Positions 17,401 to 25,865 are shown, numbered from the stretch's first letter. The stretch is DNA of 28,187 bases from HGM04593 sp964485215 (GCA_964485215.1 CAZAIM010000015.1:1-28187); one strand, 5' to 3'. The notes: generated from the sequence alone by a model not told the origin. Translations and numbers: made by a program.

Positions 17401-17810
17401 CACTCGGTTTCACATACAAATATGGCGGTGTCGTTTACAACCAGACCCTTGTCGACAAAATCGAGAACCAGAATGTGGCCTACAACCTCGACAAGCGTGC
17501 GGGGCAGGGACGTTGGGAAAAACCCGGTGATGTTACTCCGTATGTAGGTTTCAGCCCCACCGGTGCCAATACTCCGGCAAGCACGCGTTTCATAATGGAC
17601 GACAACGAGATAAAGTTTGCAACGCTTAACATTGGCTATAGGTTTAAAGGCGAGAGCTTCAAGTTCCTGCGTAACGCAAACATAGACGTGCTTGCATTGA
17701 GCTTCACAACAAACGACATTGCTCGCATTTCGCCCATCAGGATGGAACGTGGTCTCGATTACCCGTTTGCACGTTCCTACACTCTTTCCATGTCCATAAT
17801 GTTCCGATAA
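14430..17810 (+). CDS. SusC/RagA-family TonB-dependent outer-membrane transporter with STN domain
   Basis: 1126 aa. In order: signal peptide (about 1-35, ending VQAQ); STN domain (about 44-118, 'PVTLRVSNQPLGKVLEMVAE'); carboxypeptidase-regulatory-like beta domain (about 131-207, 'VSGQVLDKDTQEPLVGATV'); TonB-box-like 'FDEVVITGLSRR' (about 214-225); plug (about 225-360, ending 'DAAATSVYGSRAANGVVVV'); then a 22-strand-type barrel to the C terminus. The family imports ligands too large for porins, with SusD as a lid. STN domains normally signal to a FecR-like anti-sigma factor, but none is encoded in this window. An internal ATG at 14442 is an alternative start. The ligand is unknown; absence of glycosidases in the operon speaks against a classical polysaccharide locus. 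Confidence 0.95.
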   Translation: MSIFMGKAISIPKFFCKIFTVVILLVCGIASVQAQTQGEWKEKPVTLRVSNQPLGKVLEMVAEAANATITLQDVSLWNIDRPTSIAVKEKPLDKVLGELVGDQNVVIRYEGENQIILEPDRYSEQSNDGLNVSGQVLDKDTQEPLVGATVLITDGLGKDKGARGCITDLDGKFSLRLNRKESLSISYVGYETVSKQILKNANNLVIELKPSIEFDEVVITGLSRRSKDSFTGNYVEVKGDDLRKMNPTNILKSLQFFDPSFKIIENNRTGSDPNAEPDFQIRGDQSLGSKSMNSMDLMLDNVSSRPNTPLFVLDGFIVPMSRILDLDPERVENITILKDAAATSVYGSRAANGVVVVETKVAPDGALSVSYNGTVTIQTPDLTDYNMMDAATKLDTEWRAGLYNPNNAAQMNLYNQYKRNVLGGVDTYWLSKPLRTAVQHRHSASVAGGTDVFRYSLDINAAMQPGVMKESESQTKGVNFNMTYLKEKFTLRANVSLSESDSKNSPYGSFSQYTRLNPYYIPEDANGKQQKVLDNNTVSGQSKIITNPLYDATVGIKDMTNSLNVTTSLSLEYMILKNLRITEQFSYSRGMAGSDKFLPADHTSFELEDDLTRKGSYYKSTGNMSSWSSNLGLNYNLVLNKHLFSMFANWTISEDRNDYVNLSATGYPDPHMDDFIFGNKMETNMSNIGSENISRSIGLIGQFSYSYDNRYSLDFNLSGEASSRYAKHELVPFWSVGGRWNAHNEKWLQGYLSNLVFRASYGVTGEQNFSPSDAIEYYTFSGTMRPYQSFPVLGALLSGLNNTELGWAKTYNTSLSVDFGFWKNRVNVTFNYYNNITKELLTNYDLAPSTGFSSMVMNAGELQNRGFDLSMNIIAVQNLRKQFFWTVSANANSNRNKIRKLSDYLKKVNEEQMKSADAPLPQYREGESTTTLYVVRSLGVDPVTGKEVYLKRDGTKTFVWNANDKVPVGDTNPKVSGTVSTSINWKDLSCTLGFTYKYGGVVYNQTLVDKIENQNVAYNLDKRAGQGRWEKPGDVTPYVGFSPTGANTPASTRFIMDDNEIKFATLNIGYRFKGESFKFLRNANIDVLALSFTTNDIARISPIRMERGLDYPFARSYTLSMSIMFR

Positions 17811-17836
17811 TCAAGATTTTCAAACATAACAGAACG

Positions 17837-19306
17837 ATGAAAAAGACTTTATATATACTTTCAGCCGGTTTGGCAGGAATCTTCTCTCTTGCTTCTTGTT
17901 CCGACTGGCTCGATGTAACACCTAATACCGATGTGCCTGCAAAGGAACTTTTTACAACGGAGAATGGCTTCAAGAGTTCTCTTGCCGGGCTGTATATTTC
18001 AATGACAGAAGAAGATACTTATGGGAAGAATCTCAGCTTCGGCCTCTTGGAACAGCTGGCACAGATGTATGACAAACTGCCCGACGGCACGACAGACCGC
18101 AGCAGCGTCTACATCTACGACAGGGAGACAAGCGGTGCGTACAACACCAAGGGTGTGCTGGCAAACATATGGCGTACGCAGTATAATACAATAGCCAATG
18201 CCAATAACTTGCTGAAGTGGTGGAACCTCAACGCAGAAACCGTGCTTGTCGACACGTTGACACGCCGTATGATACGTGGTGAGGCTCTAGCCTTGCGTGC
18301 ATTCCTGCATTTCGACCTGCTGCGCGGCTGGGGGCCTGTCGGCTATGCCGGCAGTGATGCAGCCAAGGAGATGAAATGTATGCCTTACCGCACGGTAGCC
18401 GACCACTCTAAGCAACCGCTGCTTCCTGCAAGTGAAATTGTAGCCTGCATTCTCAAAGACCTCAAAGAAGCCAGGGATTGTATGAGCTATGAGAGCGGTA
18501 TCGACCTGAGCGAGCAGACCGATGGCAGGCAGCTGCGTCTCAATTACCACGCAATAAATGCAATGCTGGCACGTGTCTATTCCTATGCCGGCGAGAAGGA
18601 CAGCGCGGCGATGTATGCCCGGATGGTCATCGACGGCTGCGGTCTCGCGCTTGAAAGCGGCAATGACAATGACCCGATACTCTCTAAAGAGGTTATTTTC
18701 GGCCTGAATATGTATGAACTGAAGGATAATCTTTCCGATTATTTTGCTATTGGCGACAAGATGACCACAAAGTATTATCTGAACCTCTCCACCCTGAACT
18801 CGATATTCGAGACCGTAGGCTCCGAGAGCGAGGATATGCGTGCAAAAGGAACTGCATTCCACAGAAACAACGAAATGCAGTGTGCGATATCCCTGAAATA
18901 TATTGAGAATGACAATGGAATAATTCCCCTCATACGTCTTCCCGAGATGTATTACATTGCCAGTGAGGCTTCGGAGTGGCCCGGCGAGGCAGCGGGTTAT
19001 GTCAACAGTGTGCGCAACAAACGAGGCATATCTAAGGCAAAGGATGTCGTGTGCGACACCGAGGAACAGCGCGTTGCCGCTCTTAACAAGGAATACCGCA
19101 AGGAGTTCTATGGCGAGGGACAATATTTCTGGTTCCTCAAGATGCACGGTATTGTAGGCCCGCTGGCACATTGTACCGAAGTGGAGCTTGCTGAGGAGAA
19201 TTTCATTTTCCCATTGCCCGATGCCGAAATTGAATATGGCTGGACACAGGAAGAGGAAGTGGCGGCTGATGACACAGCTCCAAATGGTGAGATAATGCCT
19301 AGATGA
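17837..19306 (+). CDS. SusD/RagB-family outer-membrane lipoprotein
   Basis: 489 aa, the normal size. The lipoprotein signal 'AGIFSLASCSDWLDV' places the lipidated cysteine at C21, and 'CSDWLDVTPNTDVP' is the typical mature start of SusD proteins. Helical TPR-like segments follow ('TRRMIRGEALALRAFLHFDL'). The C-terminal signature 'YRKEFYGEGQYFWFLKMHG' corresponds to the family's R-x-E-F-x-x-E-G-x-x-x-x-D/W-L motif. It is 26 nt downstream of susC. It is the surface ligand-binding lid of the SusC transporter. Confidence 0.95.
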   Translation: MKKTLYILSAGLAGIFSLASCSDWLDVTPNTDVPAKELFTTENGFKSSLAGLYISMTEEDTYGKNLSFGLLEQLAQMYDKLPDGTTDRSSVYIYDRETSGAYNTKGVLANIWRTQYNTIANANNLLKWWNLNAETVLVDTLTRRMIRGEALALRAFLHFDLLRGWGPVGYAGSDAAKEMKCMPYRTVADHSKQPLLPASEIVACILKDLKEARDCMSYESGIDLSEQTDGRQLRLNYHAINAMLARVYSYAGEKDSAAMYARMVIDGCGLALESGNDNDPILSKEVIFGLNMYELKDNLSDYFAIGDKMTTKYYLNLSTLNSIFETVGSESEDMRAKGTAFHRNNEMQCAISLKYIENDNGIIPLIRLPEMYYIASEASEWPGEAAGYVNSVRNKRGISKAKDVVCDTEEQRVAALNKEYRKEFYGEGQYFWFLKMHGIVGPLAHCTEVELAEENFIFPLPDAEIEYGWTQEEEVAADDTAPNGEIMPR

Positions 19307-19333
19307 CAATGATTCAAACAAGAGAATGATTAT

Positions 19334-20683
19334 ATGAAAAAGAGAGTTCAATATATAACTGGCCTGCTGTGTGCTGTATTTGCATTAGCTGCCTGCGAGA
19401 ACCACGAACCCGATTTGTTCGACAAGGATGCGAATGGTGCGTACTTCGACTATGAGCATGCCGCCGATTTTGAGAGGACACTCAATTTTGCCGAGCATAT
19501 TGTGGGCAATCCCGACACGGTTACAGTAAAGCTGAAGGTCAAGCTGCTTGGCTATATCGTTGATGAGAAACGTACGTTGTCGGTAAAGACAAAGGAGGTT
19601 GAAGGCTACGAACCTGCCGATGTCGTGATAGAAGAGGTGACTTTTGCCGGCAAGGAGTATGAGAAGGATATAAACGTAAAGGTTGTGCGTCCCGGGGTAG
19701 AGGATGCTCTCCAGGCAATCTGTATATACCTTGACGGCAGCGGTGACATCGGTACCGGAATAGCAGGAAAGAATGAGATAAACCTGTATGTGACAGAGAC
19801 GTATGAAAAGCCTGCGGTGTGGTATAGCCATATGGAGACATACCTGGGCGAGTGGAGTAAGGAAAAGCATATATTCCTGGCCGGACATACCGGCAACAAC
19901 CGTTTCTATGAGAACCTTTATGACAACAATATGGGAATGCACATTTTCGACTCTATCGTAAGCCTTAATGTGAGTGCCGTGAATGCGTTGCTCAGAAATG
20001 AGCCTGCAGCTCCCATTGAAGTAGACCTGCCAATACTCATGGAGAGCGATTACCCGGCCTACACCATTCCCTATTTCTGGAATGGGTATGAAGAGTATCT
20101 CGGAATGTTCAGGGCAGCCAAGTTCTGCCGCTTCACAACGATGTTGGGCGGTTCGGGCACCAAGGATGTCGCAGCGTTGTTCGCAAGCGATGCAGCTATG
20201 CAGAAGATGATGGCCGAGGCCGGCAATTTCCACAAGAGCGATGTTCTCGATATGCTGAACGAGTACTATGCCTATGCAATGATGGGGTATCCTATTTCGG
20301 AGTACAGGAATCTTTGCTGGGTCGAGCTTAGGAACAATGTCAACTACAACGTCAGAATACCGTTCTGGTGGGAAGACCCTAATAGCCTTGGCACTGCAGA
20401 AATCGTAAAATACTATTTTGGCGATTACGATGCCGAGAAGTATCAGTTTATGCTAAAGACAATGCTGGCAGCCGATGGAGCGGAAAACTTTGTTGCAGCA
20501 TCTATCCTGCCGTTTGCATTAGACAAGGAGAACGGGACTTACGGATGGGACGAATCTCCGTTCGGCGAAAAGCAGCTTTCAGGCCAGGAACGTCTCAAGG
20601 AGTGTTACCGTCTTATTAAGGCTGCCAATGACAAGCGTCCGCCTTCAAGGAGATATGATATACCAGAAGTCACTCTCGATTGA
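19334..20683 (+). CDS. DUF4843-domain surface lipoprotein
   Basis: 449 aa with lipoprotein signal 'GLLCAVFALAACENHEPDLF' (C21). The early 'DANGAYFDY' and the beta-rich segment with 'PDTVTVKLKVKLLGYIVDEKR' match the DUF4843 pattern found directly after susD in this locus type. Family knowledge: function unresolved, expected to be an accessory ligand-binding lipoprotein on the outer membrane. 27 nt follow susD. Its stop codon lies inside a perfect 7-bp hairpin (20671-20688). Confidence 0.85.
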   Translation: MKKRVQYITGLLCAVFALAACENHEPDLFDKDANGAYFDYEHAADFERTLNFAEHIVGNPDTVTVKLKVKLLGYIVDEKRTLSVKTKEVEGYEPADVVIEEVTFAGKEYEKDINVKVVRPGVEDALQAICIYLDGSGDIGTGIAGKNEINLYVTETYEKPAVWYSHMETYLGEWSKEKHIFLAGHTGNNRFYENLYDNNMGMHIFDSIVSLNVSAVNALLRNEPAAPIEVDLPILMESDYPAYTIPYFWNGYEEYLGMFRAAKFCRFTTMLGGSGTKDVAALFASDAAMQKMMAEAGNFHKSDVLDMLNEYYAYAMMGYPISEYRNLCWVELRNNVNYNVRIPFWWEDPNSLGTAEIVKYYFGDYDAEKYQFMLKTMLAADGAENFVAASILPFALDKENGTYGWDESPFGEKQLSGQERLKECYRLIKAANDKRPPSRRYDIPEVTLD

Positions 20684-20688
20684 GAGTG
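20671..20688 (+). promoter_or_regulatory. intra-operon hairpin across the DUF4843 stop codon
   Basis: CACTCTC (20671-20677), loop GATT, GAGAGTG (20682-20688): a perfect 7-bp stem whose loop and right arm contain the TGA at 20681-20683. No T-run follows, so it is not a classical terminator. It could protect or process the mRNA and so adjust the ratio of proximal to distal genes. Confidence 0.4.
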
Positions 20689-20724
20689 AAGGCAGAATAT
20701 AAACAACTATCGAAAGATTCCAAT

Positions 20725-22452
20725 ATGAAAAAAATATCGTCATTTATATTATCACTTCTTCTGTTTGCCGGATGTTACGAAGACAAGGGCAACTACGACT
20801 ACTCATTGGATTCAATGAATGAGATAACCTCGGTTACCTTCTCTCCATCTGTGGTAAAGGCTGCCGACGGCAATGTAATAGAGGTGCAGCAGGCACTCGA
20901 CGAAGAGGACAGGACACGCCGCATTGAGGCTATAGTGGAACAGACGCTTGCAAGCAGTCTCGATGACCTCGATTTCTACTGGTGCAGGTCATACACTGCG
21001 GAGAACGGTGCTGCAGTGAAGGATACAATATGCTCCAGAGGCTTCCTTGAATTTGATTTGCCTGTAGGGAAGTCTGTCTCTTACGATATATTCCTGCAGA
21101 TATATGACAGAAGTACCGGTCTCTCTCACTATTCTTCGTTCAAGCTAAGGACACGTCCGGTTTTCAAGAATAGCCTTTTTGTCCTGCATGGCGAGGAGGG
21201 CAGCCGAAAGATTGGCAACATTGAGGTCATTGGCAACGAGACCAAGATATACACCGATATAAAGTCTGTTACCAGGGACAACAACCATTATGGAAATGCA
21301 ACCGGTTTCGGGTATACCACCTACATTGACATACCCGACGACCTTACAAACATTGGCATCACCAATACTCTGACGGTTTATGGCAGCAATGGCGAGACAA
21401 GGGCATACAACCCTCACGGAATGATGGTAAAGTACACCGCGCCGCAGATTTTCAAGCCTGCGAGCGATAGCTTCTCGTATGTCAGGACAGTACAGACCGG
21501 TGACCCTTCAAATTATACCCAATACAAGGTTGTCCTTGCCGAGGGTGGCGAAGCATACATAGGAAACTATGTCCACGCTCTCTATAAGCCCGGCTATGGC
21601 TGCGAGAACAATCCCGACCTTCCTCATCAGACAGACTATGAGATAACTGCAGCAACCGTCACCCATAACCGTTTCTTGTTCTGGGATGCCAAGAATGGCC
21701 GTTTCCTCTATTCAGCAAAGGAAGACCCGGGTTTTGCCAACAATGAGGGCAGCTCCATAAACACAGGTATTGCATCAATGAGTCCTCTGCTCGATGCAAA
21801 TGTAAGTTTCCGCGGCTTGCAGAAGTCGCCTGCCGATATGACAGCCGTAATGGGTTATATAAACTACCGCGACAACTATGACCAGCAGAATCCTTGTTTC
21901 ATCTTCAAGGACGATGCCACCGGCGACTATTATCGCTATGAACTTCAGGTGCAGAATATCGGCGACGGCAGCAAGGCAAGGCAGACACGCGGCGTTGACG
22001 GTGAACTGGAAGAAGCACTATCGGCATATACGGTTCTGAGCGAAAAGAGGCTTGAAGGCTTCACACCGTCCGATGTCTCTGTAATTGCTTACAATTCCTG
22101 GTTCACCTCCTCTAATCTCTTCTTTGCCGAAGGCAACACCGTCTACCGTTACAACGTATCCAACGGTGACAAGTTTATCGTCTATGAGGCTCCTCATGGT
22201 TACGATGTTACAGGAATAAAGTTCCGCACGGAGGATAGTTCCGCATTCAGCGGCGACCTTGGCCTTTACCTGAATATTGTAATGTATGACGGTTCCAACG
22301 GTGCTGTGGCCGAGATAAGGCTCAATACTGCAGCCGATGTGGACAATGATTATGCTCCACTGTTCTATGACAAGGACAACGAGGGTAACAGATGGGGCGA
22401 GATAAAGGATATTCAGTTCGTCAACGAGTATATGTACAAAACTATTTATTAG
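20725..22452 (+). CDS. PKD-like family lipoprotein
   Basis: 575 aa from the ATG at 20725, chosen because it gives a clean lipoprotein signal ('MKKISSFILSLLLFAGCYED', C17); the longer TTG-started frame would overlap the DUF4843 stop. 'CYEDKGNYDY' just after the lipid cysteine is the hallmark of the Bacteroidetes PKD-like lipoprotein family. The first 150 residues are Ig/PKD-like beta strands. The rest contains repeated motifs such as 'NSLFVLHGEEGSRKIGNIEV' and 'HNRFLFWDAKNGRFLYSAK', suggesting a propeller-like domain. It is expected at the outer membrane as a further partner of SusCD; the ligand is unknown. The next gene starts 16 nt after it. Confidence 0.85.
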   Translation: MKKISSFILSLLLFAGCYEDKGNYDYSLDSMNEITSVTFSPSVVKAADGNVIEVQQALDEEDRTRRIEAIVEQTLASSLDDLDFYWCRSYTAENGAAVKDTICSRGFLEFDLPVGKSVSYDIFLQIYDRSTGLSHYSSFKLRTRPVFKNSLFVLHGEEGSRKIGNIEVIGNETKIYTDIKSVTRDNNHYGNATGFGYTTYIDIPDDLTNIGITNTLTVYGSNGETRAYNPHGMMVKYTAPQIFKPASDSFSYVRTVQTGDPSNYTQYKVVLAEGGEAYIGNYVHALYKPGYGCENNPDLPHQTDYEITAATVTHNRFLFWDAKNGRFLYSAKEDPGFANNEGSSINTGIASMSPLLDANVSFRGLQKSPADMTAVMGYINYRDNYDQQNPCFIFKDDATGDYYRYELQVQNIGDGSKARQTRGVDGELEEALSAYTVLSEKRLEGFTPSDVSVIAYNSWFTSSNLFFAEGNTVYRYNVSNGDKFIVYEAPHGYDVTGIKFRTEDSSAFSGDLGLYLNIVMYDGSNGAVAEIRLNTAADVDNDYAPLFYDKDNEGNRWGEIKDIQFVNEYMYKTIY

Positions 22453-22468
22453 AAAATAATTCAGCCGT

Positions 22469-23569
22469 ATGAAAAAGACCATTCTGTCTATATTGATTGT
22501 GCTTTGCAGTGCTCTCGCAACATATGCACAGGCCGGTAAGGTGACGGTGAAAGGAAAGATTGATGGCATAAAGGAAGGTCGCCTTTACATGCTTGCTCTT
22601 GCATCGGAGGAGAAGATGGACACTCTGTGCGTCTGCGACATAAGAAAAGGCAAGTTTACCCTGCAGACAACATTGGAGGAACCGGTGGTTGCACAGATAG
22701 TCGTTGGCGGTTTTTCGGGTGGCTTCACGCTGATAGCAGAACCGGGTGTCACATACCGGGCGTTGTTGAGCGAGGATGACAATTACTACATCAGGGGCGG
22801 CTGCCTCAATGACAGTTATGTTGCCCATATGAGAGTTTCCGACTCGCTGCGTGCTGCAATATCGGTGTTGCAGGGACGTTACGAAACATACCGTGCCGAG
22901 AGGAAATTCCGCAGTGCGAGCCAGGTCAACGACACTCTTCGGCGTGAGCAGGAAAAATTGAATTTGTTGACAAGGGAATTCCTTAATGCTAACGACAATG
23001 TCATTTCGGCATACACAGTATATTCGAACATAGTTATGCGTGATATGGGCCTCAGGGATACAAGGGAAATGTATGCATCCTTGGGTGAGGGTGCAAAGGA
23101 TACCCGTCATGGGCGCGTAATAAAAGAACGTATAGCACGCCTCTCAAAGACCGAAGGAGGTGCAAAGGCTCCGGACTTTACCCTGCCCGATGTGAATGGC
23201 AATCCGGTTACAATGAGCAGCGTGCCCGGAAAAATAAAAATCATCGACTTCTGGGCAAGCTGGTGCGGCCCTTGCCGTCTCAACAACACGGTGCTGAGAG
23301 AACTCTATGACGAGTACCACGGGAAGGGGCTTGAGATTATCGGCGTTTCGCTCGACGACGATAAAGAGAACTGGGCGATGGCAATAGAGAAGGATGGCCT
23401 TGTTTGGGTCAACCTCTCCTCGCTCGAAGGATGGAACTGCGCAGTGGCACGTCTCTACAACATAACAGGTGTCCCTTCACTGTTTATACTCGATGAGAAC
23501 AATAATATTGTAGCAACTGGGCTTCATGGTGAACGCCTGAGAGCATTCCTGCAAGAGAATCTTGAATGA
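22469..23569 (+). CDS. DUF4369-TlpA thioredoxin-family protein 1 (CGPC)
   Basis: 366 aa with a Sec signal peptide (about 1-21, 'CSALATYAQAG'). DUF4369 beta domain about 24-110, helical linker about 115-230, TlpA/AhpC-TSA thioredoxin fold about 234-366. The active site 'DFWASWCGPC' has C266 and C269, and the cis-proline loop 'GVPSLF' has P336. It is probably a periplasmic thiol-disulfide reductase. First of three consecutive paralogues; the CGPC variant is typical of reducing thioredoxins. It lies 16 nt after the PKD-like gene and 32 nt before the next paralogue. Confidence 0.92.
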   Translation: MKKTILSILIVLCSALATYAQAGKVTVKGKIDGIKEGRLYMLALASEEKMDTLCVCDIRKGKFTLQTTLEEPVVAQIVVGGFSGGFTLIAEPGVTYRALLSEDDNYYIRGGCLNDSYVAHMRVSDSLRAAISVLQGRYETYRAERKFRSASQVNDTLRREQEKLNLLTREFLNANDNVISAYTVYSNIVMRDMGLRDTREMYASLGEGAKDTRHGRVIKERIARLSKTEGGAKAPDFTLPDVNGNPVTMSSVPGKIKIIDFWASWCGPCRLNNTVLRELYDEYHGKGLEIIGVSLDDDKENWAMAIEKDGLVWVNLSSLEGWNCAVARLYNITGVPSLFILDENNNIVATGLHGERLRAFLQENLE

Positions 23570-23601
23570 AAACGACAAAACATATTCTTAACTTCTGAGT
23601 A

Positions 23602-24765
23602 ATGAGAAAGTTTTTGACATTAGCTTTGCTGGCAGCAGTCACTGTTGCCGCTGCACGAGAGAATAAATTCGTCATAAGAGGTATTATGACAAGCACAACC
23701 CTGTGCTACAGTGATGAAACGGTAAAGGAAGTAAGGCTTGAACACGTTGTCGACGGAGAGACTGTAGTGGTAGCTACAGCCCCGGTGATAGACAATGAGT
23801 TCGTGCTCGAAGGCCCCCTGCCAAGTGCAGTGGGTCTCTACAGCATAACCGGGTTCGATAACGGCAGTCTACAGCTGTTTCTTGAGGATAAGGATTATGG
23901 CGAGATAAATGTAGGTCCTTTCGATGCCGCGTATCCCGTTGCGGCAAGGATAGGCGGCACACCATGTAACAATACCTACCAGGCATACCTCGACCTCAAC
24001 AACAAGTGTATCAAGGAGAGCAAAGAGCGCATGAAAAAGGCACACGAGAGCATCCCTGAGGAGTTCAAGGGCAATCCCGAGGCCGAGGCACAATACACCT
24101 CGCCCACATTCTATGTGAACAACATGCACTTCAAGGTGGCAATTATGGATTTCATTTACCAGAACATTGAATCGCCTGTTGTGCTGTATGTAATAAAATA
24201 CGCCATGGTTCCCACATTCACTGCCGAAACAATCAAGGGCTTCCTGAGAGCGGTTCCCGAGGAATTGCACAAGCAGGCTATGTACAAGGAACTTGTAAAC
24301 GACATGCTTGCCGCCAACCTCAAGGTAGGCTCCGAGGCACCGGATATCAGCGGCTTTACACCCGATGGCAAAGAACTGTCGCTCTCCGATTTCCGTGGCA
24401 AGTATGTCTTCATTGACTTCTGGGCAAGTTGGTGTGCGCCATGCCGCCGCGAGATTCCGTTCCTTAAAGAGGCACTTGCCTATTCCGGTAACAGCGACAA
24501 TCTTGTAGTGTTCAGCTATTCAATTGACAACGAGAGGGATGCTTGGGTCAACTGCATTGAAAAGAACCGGCTGGAACATAAGAACTGGCTGCACGTATCA
24601 ACGCTTAAAGGGTGGAGCAGCGATGGGATAAGGCTCTTCGGGGTAAAAGGAGTTCCCTTTACGGCACTCATAGACCCCGATGGCAATGTTGTCGCTTTTG
24701 AACTCAGAGGAGAGGAGATGGTAAAGAAACTGAAAGCCATTGTAGATGGTGCAAACAACAAATGA
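23602..24765 (+). CDS. DUF4369-TlpA thioredoxin-family protein 2 (CAPC)
   Basis: 387 aa with signal peptide (about 1-19, 'LALLAAVTVAAAREN'). DUF4369-like domain about 22-120, helical linker about 125-240, thioredoxin fold about 244-387. Active site 'DFWASWCAPC' with C278 and C281; cis-proline loop 'GVPFTA'. Additional cysteines in the N-terminal half ('TSTTLCYS', 'GTPCNN', 'NNKCIK') are unusual for this layout and could serve as extra redox or structural sites. The stop codon overlaps the start of the next gene (ATGA), indicating coupling. Confidence 0.92.
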   Translation: MRKFLTLALLAAVTVAAARENKFVIRGIMTSTTLCYSDETVKEVRLEHVVDGETVVVATAPVIDNEFVLEGPLPSAVGLYSITGFDNGSLQLFLEDKDYGEINVGPFDAAYPVAARIGGTPCNNTYQAYLDLNNKCIKESKERMKKAHESIPEEFKGNPEAEAQYTSPTFYVNNMHFKVAIMDFIYQNIESPVVLYVIKYAMVPTFTAETIKGFLRAVPEELHKQAMYKELVNDMLAANLKVGSEAPDISGFTPDGKELSLSDFRGKYVFIDFWASWCAPCRREIPFLKEALAYSGNSDNLVVFSYSIDNERDAWVNCIEKNRLEHKNWLHVSTLKGWSSDGIRLFGVKGVPFTALIDPDGNVVAFELRGEEMVKKLKAIVDGANNK

Positions 24766-25865
24766 ATAGAACTATGCTACACAGATTATTTTCAACAATA
24801 ATAGCGGTTGTCTGCTGCTTGGCTGCAAGCGCACAGGGAACATGTGTAATCAACGGCACAATAGAGAATGCTGGCAAGAAGATAAAGAGCCTCACTCTGG
24901 TGCGTACCGATAATTCTGGTCGGGAGGTTGAGGTGGCGACAGCCAAGGTAAAGAAAGGAAAGTACACTTTTAGATACGAGCTTGCAAATGATGAGCCGGT
25001 CCTGATGTATACAATAAAAGGGCTTTCCCAAGACCTCGAGGTGTTTGTTGAGCAGGGCGAGGTAACGGTAAATACACCATCGGCAGCCAAACCGTGGGAG
25101 AGCACCATTACAGGTACGCCGGCAAACGATACATACGCAGAGTTCAAGGGCATTATACATTCCGGCGGCTCTTTGCTGCTGGAACGCCAGGGGGCACACG
25201 AGGATATAAATCGACTTTCGCAGACAGTAAGGTTCCTTATCGACCATAACAGTTCACCTATGACTCCGCTTATGATTGAGCGTTTGCTGCTTTGCCAGCT
25301 TACTCCTGCTTATGCCGAGCAGATGCTTAAGACCATAGATATCTCCCTGCAGAATCATCCTTATACCGCATCACTCCGCAACAAGGTGCTTGCAGGCAAC
25401 CTCAAGGTGGGCAACGAGGTGCCCGACATTCTGCTCTCCTTGCACAATGGCGAGCAGACAACTCTGTCCTGTTTTCGTGGAAAGTATGTCGTCCTGAACT
25501 TCTGGTCGGCTGGTGATGCAAAGTCGGCCCCAATGCTTGAGGAACTTCAGAACCTGTATGGTATTGTGGAGGAGAATAAGGAGCAGCTTGTAATTGTAAG
25601 TGTTGCCTTGGATGATGATGCTGAAGCCTGGAGAAAGGCCGTAAGCAGCAATAATATGGAACGTGAGGGTTGGATTAATGCCTATGACGGCATCGTTGCC
25701 GATTCCCCTGCCGCAAGGCTCTTTGGCATAGAGAACACTCCCAGGATTCTCCTTGTTGAGCCCGAAGGCCGTGCCGTATCACTCGATATGGATATTGACG
25801 AATTGGTTATGCGCATTGAGCAGATACTCTCGGGCGACCTCTATTACCTCGACCAGCAGGATTAA
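24762..25865 (+). CDS. DUF4369-TlpA-like protein 3 with lost CxxC active site
   Basis: 367 aa with signal peptide (about 1-24, 'VVCCLAASAQGT'). Same layout as the two preceding proteins: DUF4369 domain about 26-120, shorter helical linker, thioredoxin fold about 215-367. Where they read FWASWCxPC, this protein reads 'NFWSAGDAKS': D252 and S255 replace both cysteines. The fold seems kept (FRGKYVVLNFW, SVALDDDAEAW, cis-proline 'ENTPRILL' with P327), so it is probably a folded but redox-inactive member. One Cys (C237) remains just before the central strand. The 4-nt overlap with the gene before it and the terminator 17 nt after its stop make it the last gene of the operon. A binding or chaperone-like role is inference. 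Confidence 0.88.
   Translation: MNRTMLHRLFSTIIAVVCCLAASAQGTCVINGTIENAGKKIKSLTLVRTDNSGREVEVATAKVKKGKYTFRYELANDEPVLMYTIKGLSQDLEVFVEQGEVTVNTPSAAKPWESTITGTPANDTYAEFKGIIHSGGSLLLERQGAHEDINRLSQTVRFLIDHNSSPMTPLMIERLLLCQLTPAYAEQMLKTIDISLQNHPYTASLRNKVLAGNLKVGNEVPDILLSLHNGEQTTLSCFRGKYVVLNFWSAGDAKSAPMLEELQNLYGIVEENKEQLVIVSVALDDDAEAWRKAVSSNNMEREGWINAYDGIVADSPAARLFGIENTPRILLVEPEGRAVSLDMDIDELVMRIEQILSGDLYYLDQQD

Noticed and set aside
18287..19351. 354-codon minus-strand open frame
   Set aside because: It lies antisense to susD, has no family features, and is explained by codon bias of the real gene on the plus strand.
19385..20233. 282-codon minus-strand open frame
   Set aside because: Antisense shadow of the DUF4843 lipoprotein gene; no signal peptide or recognisable domain.
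20680..20724. TTG-started extension of the PKD-like lipoprotein
   Set aside because: It overlaps the preceding stop codon and would bury the lipoprotein signal; the ATG at 20725 gives a normal signal.
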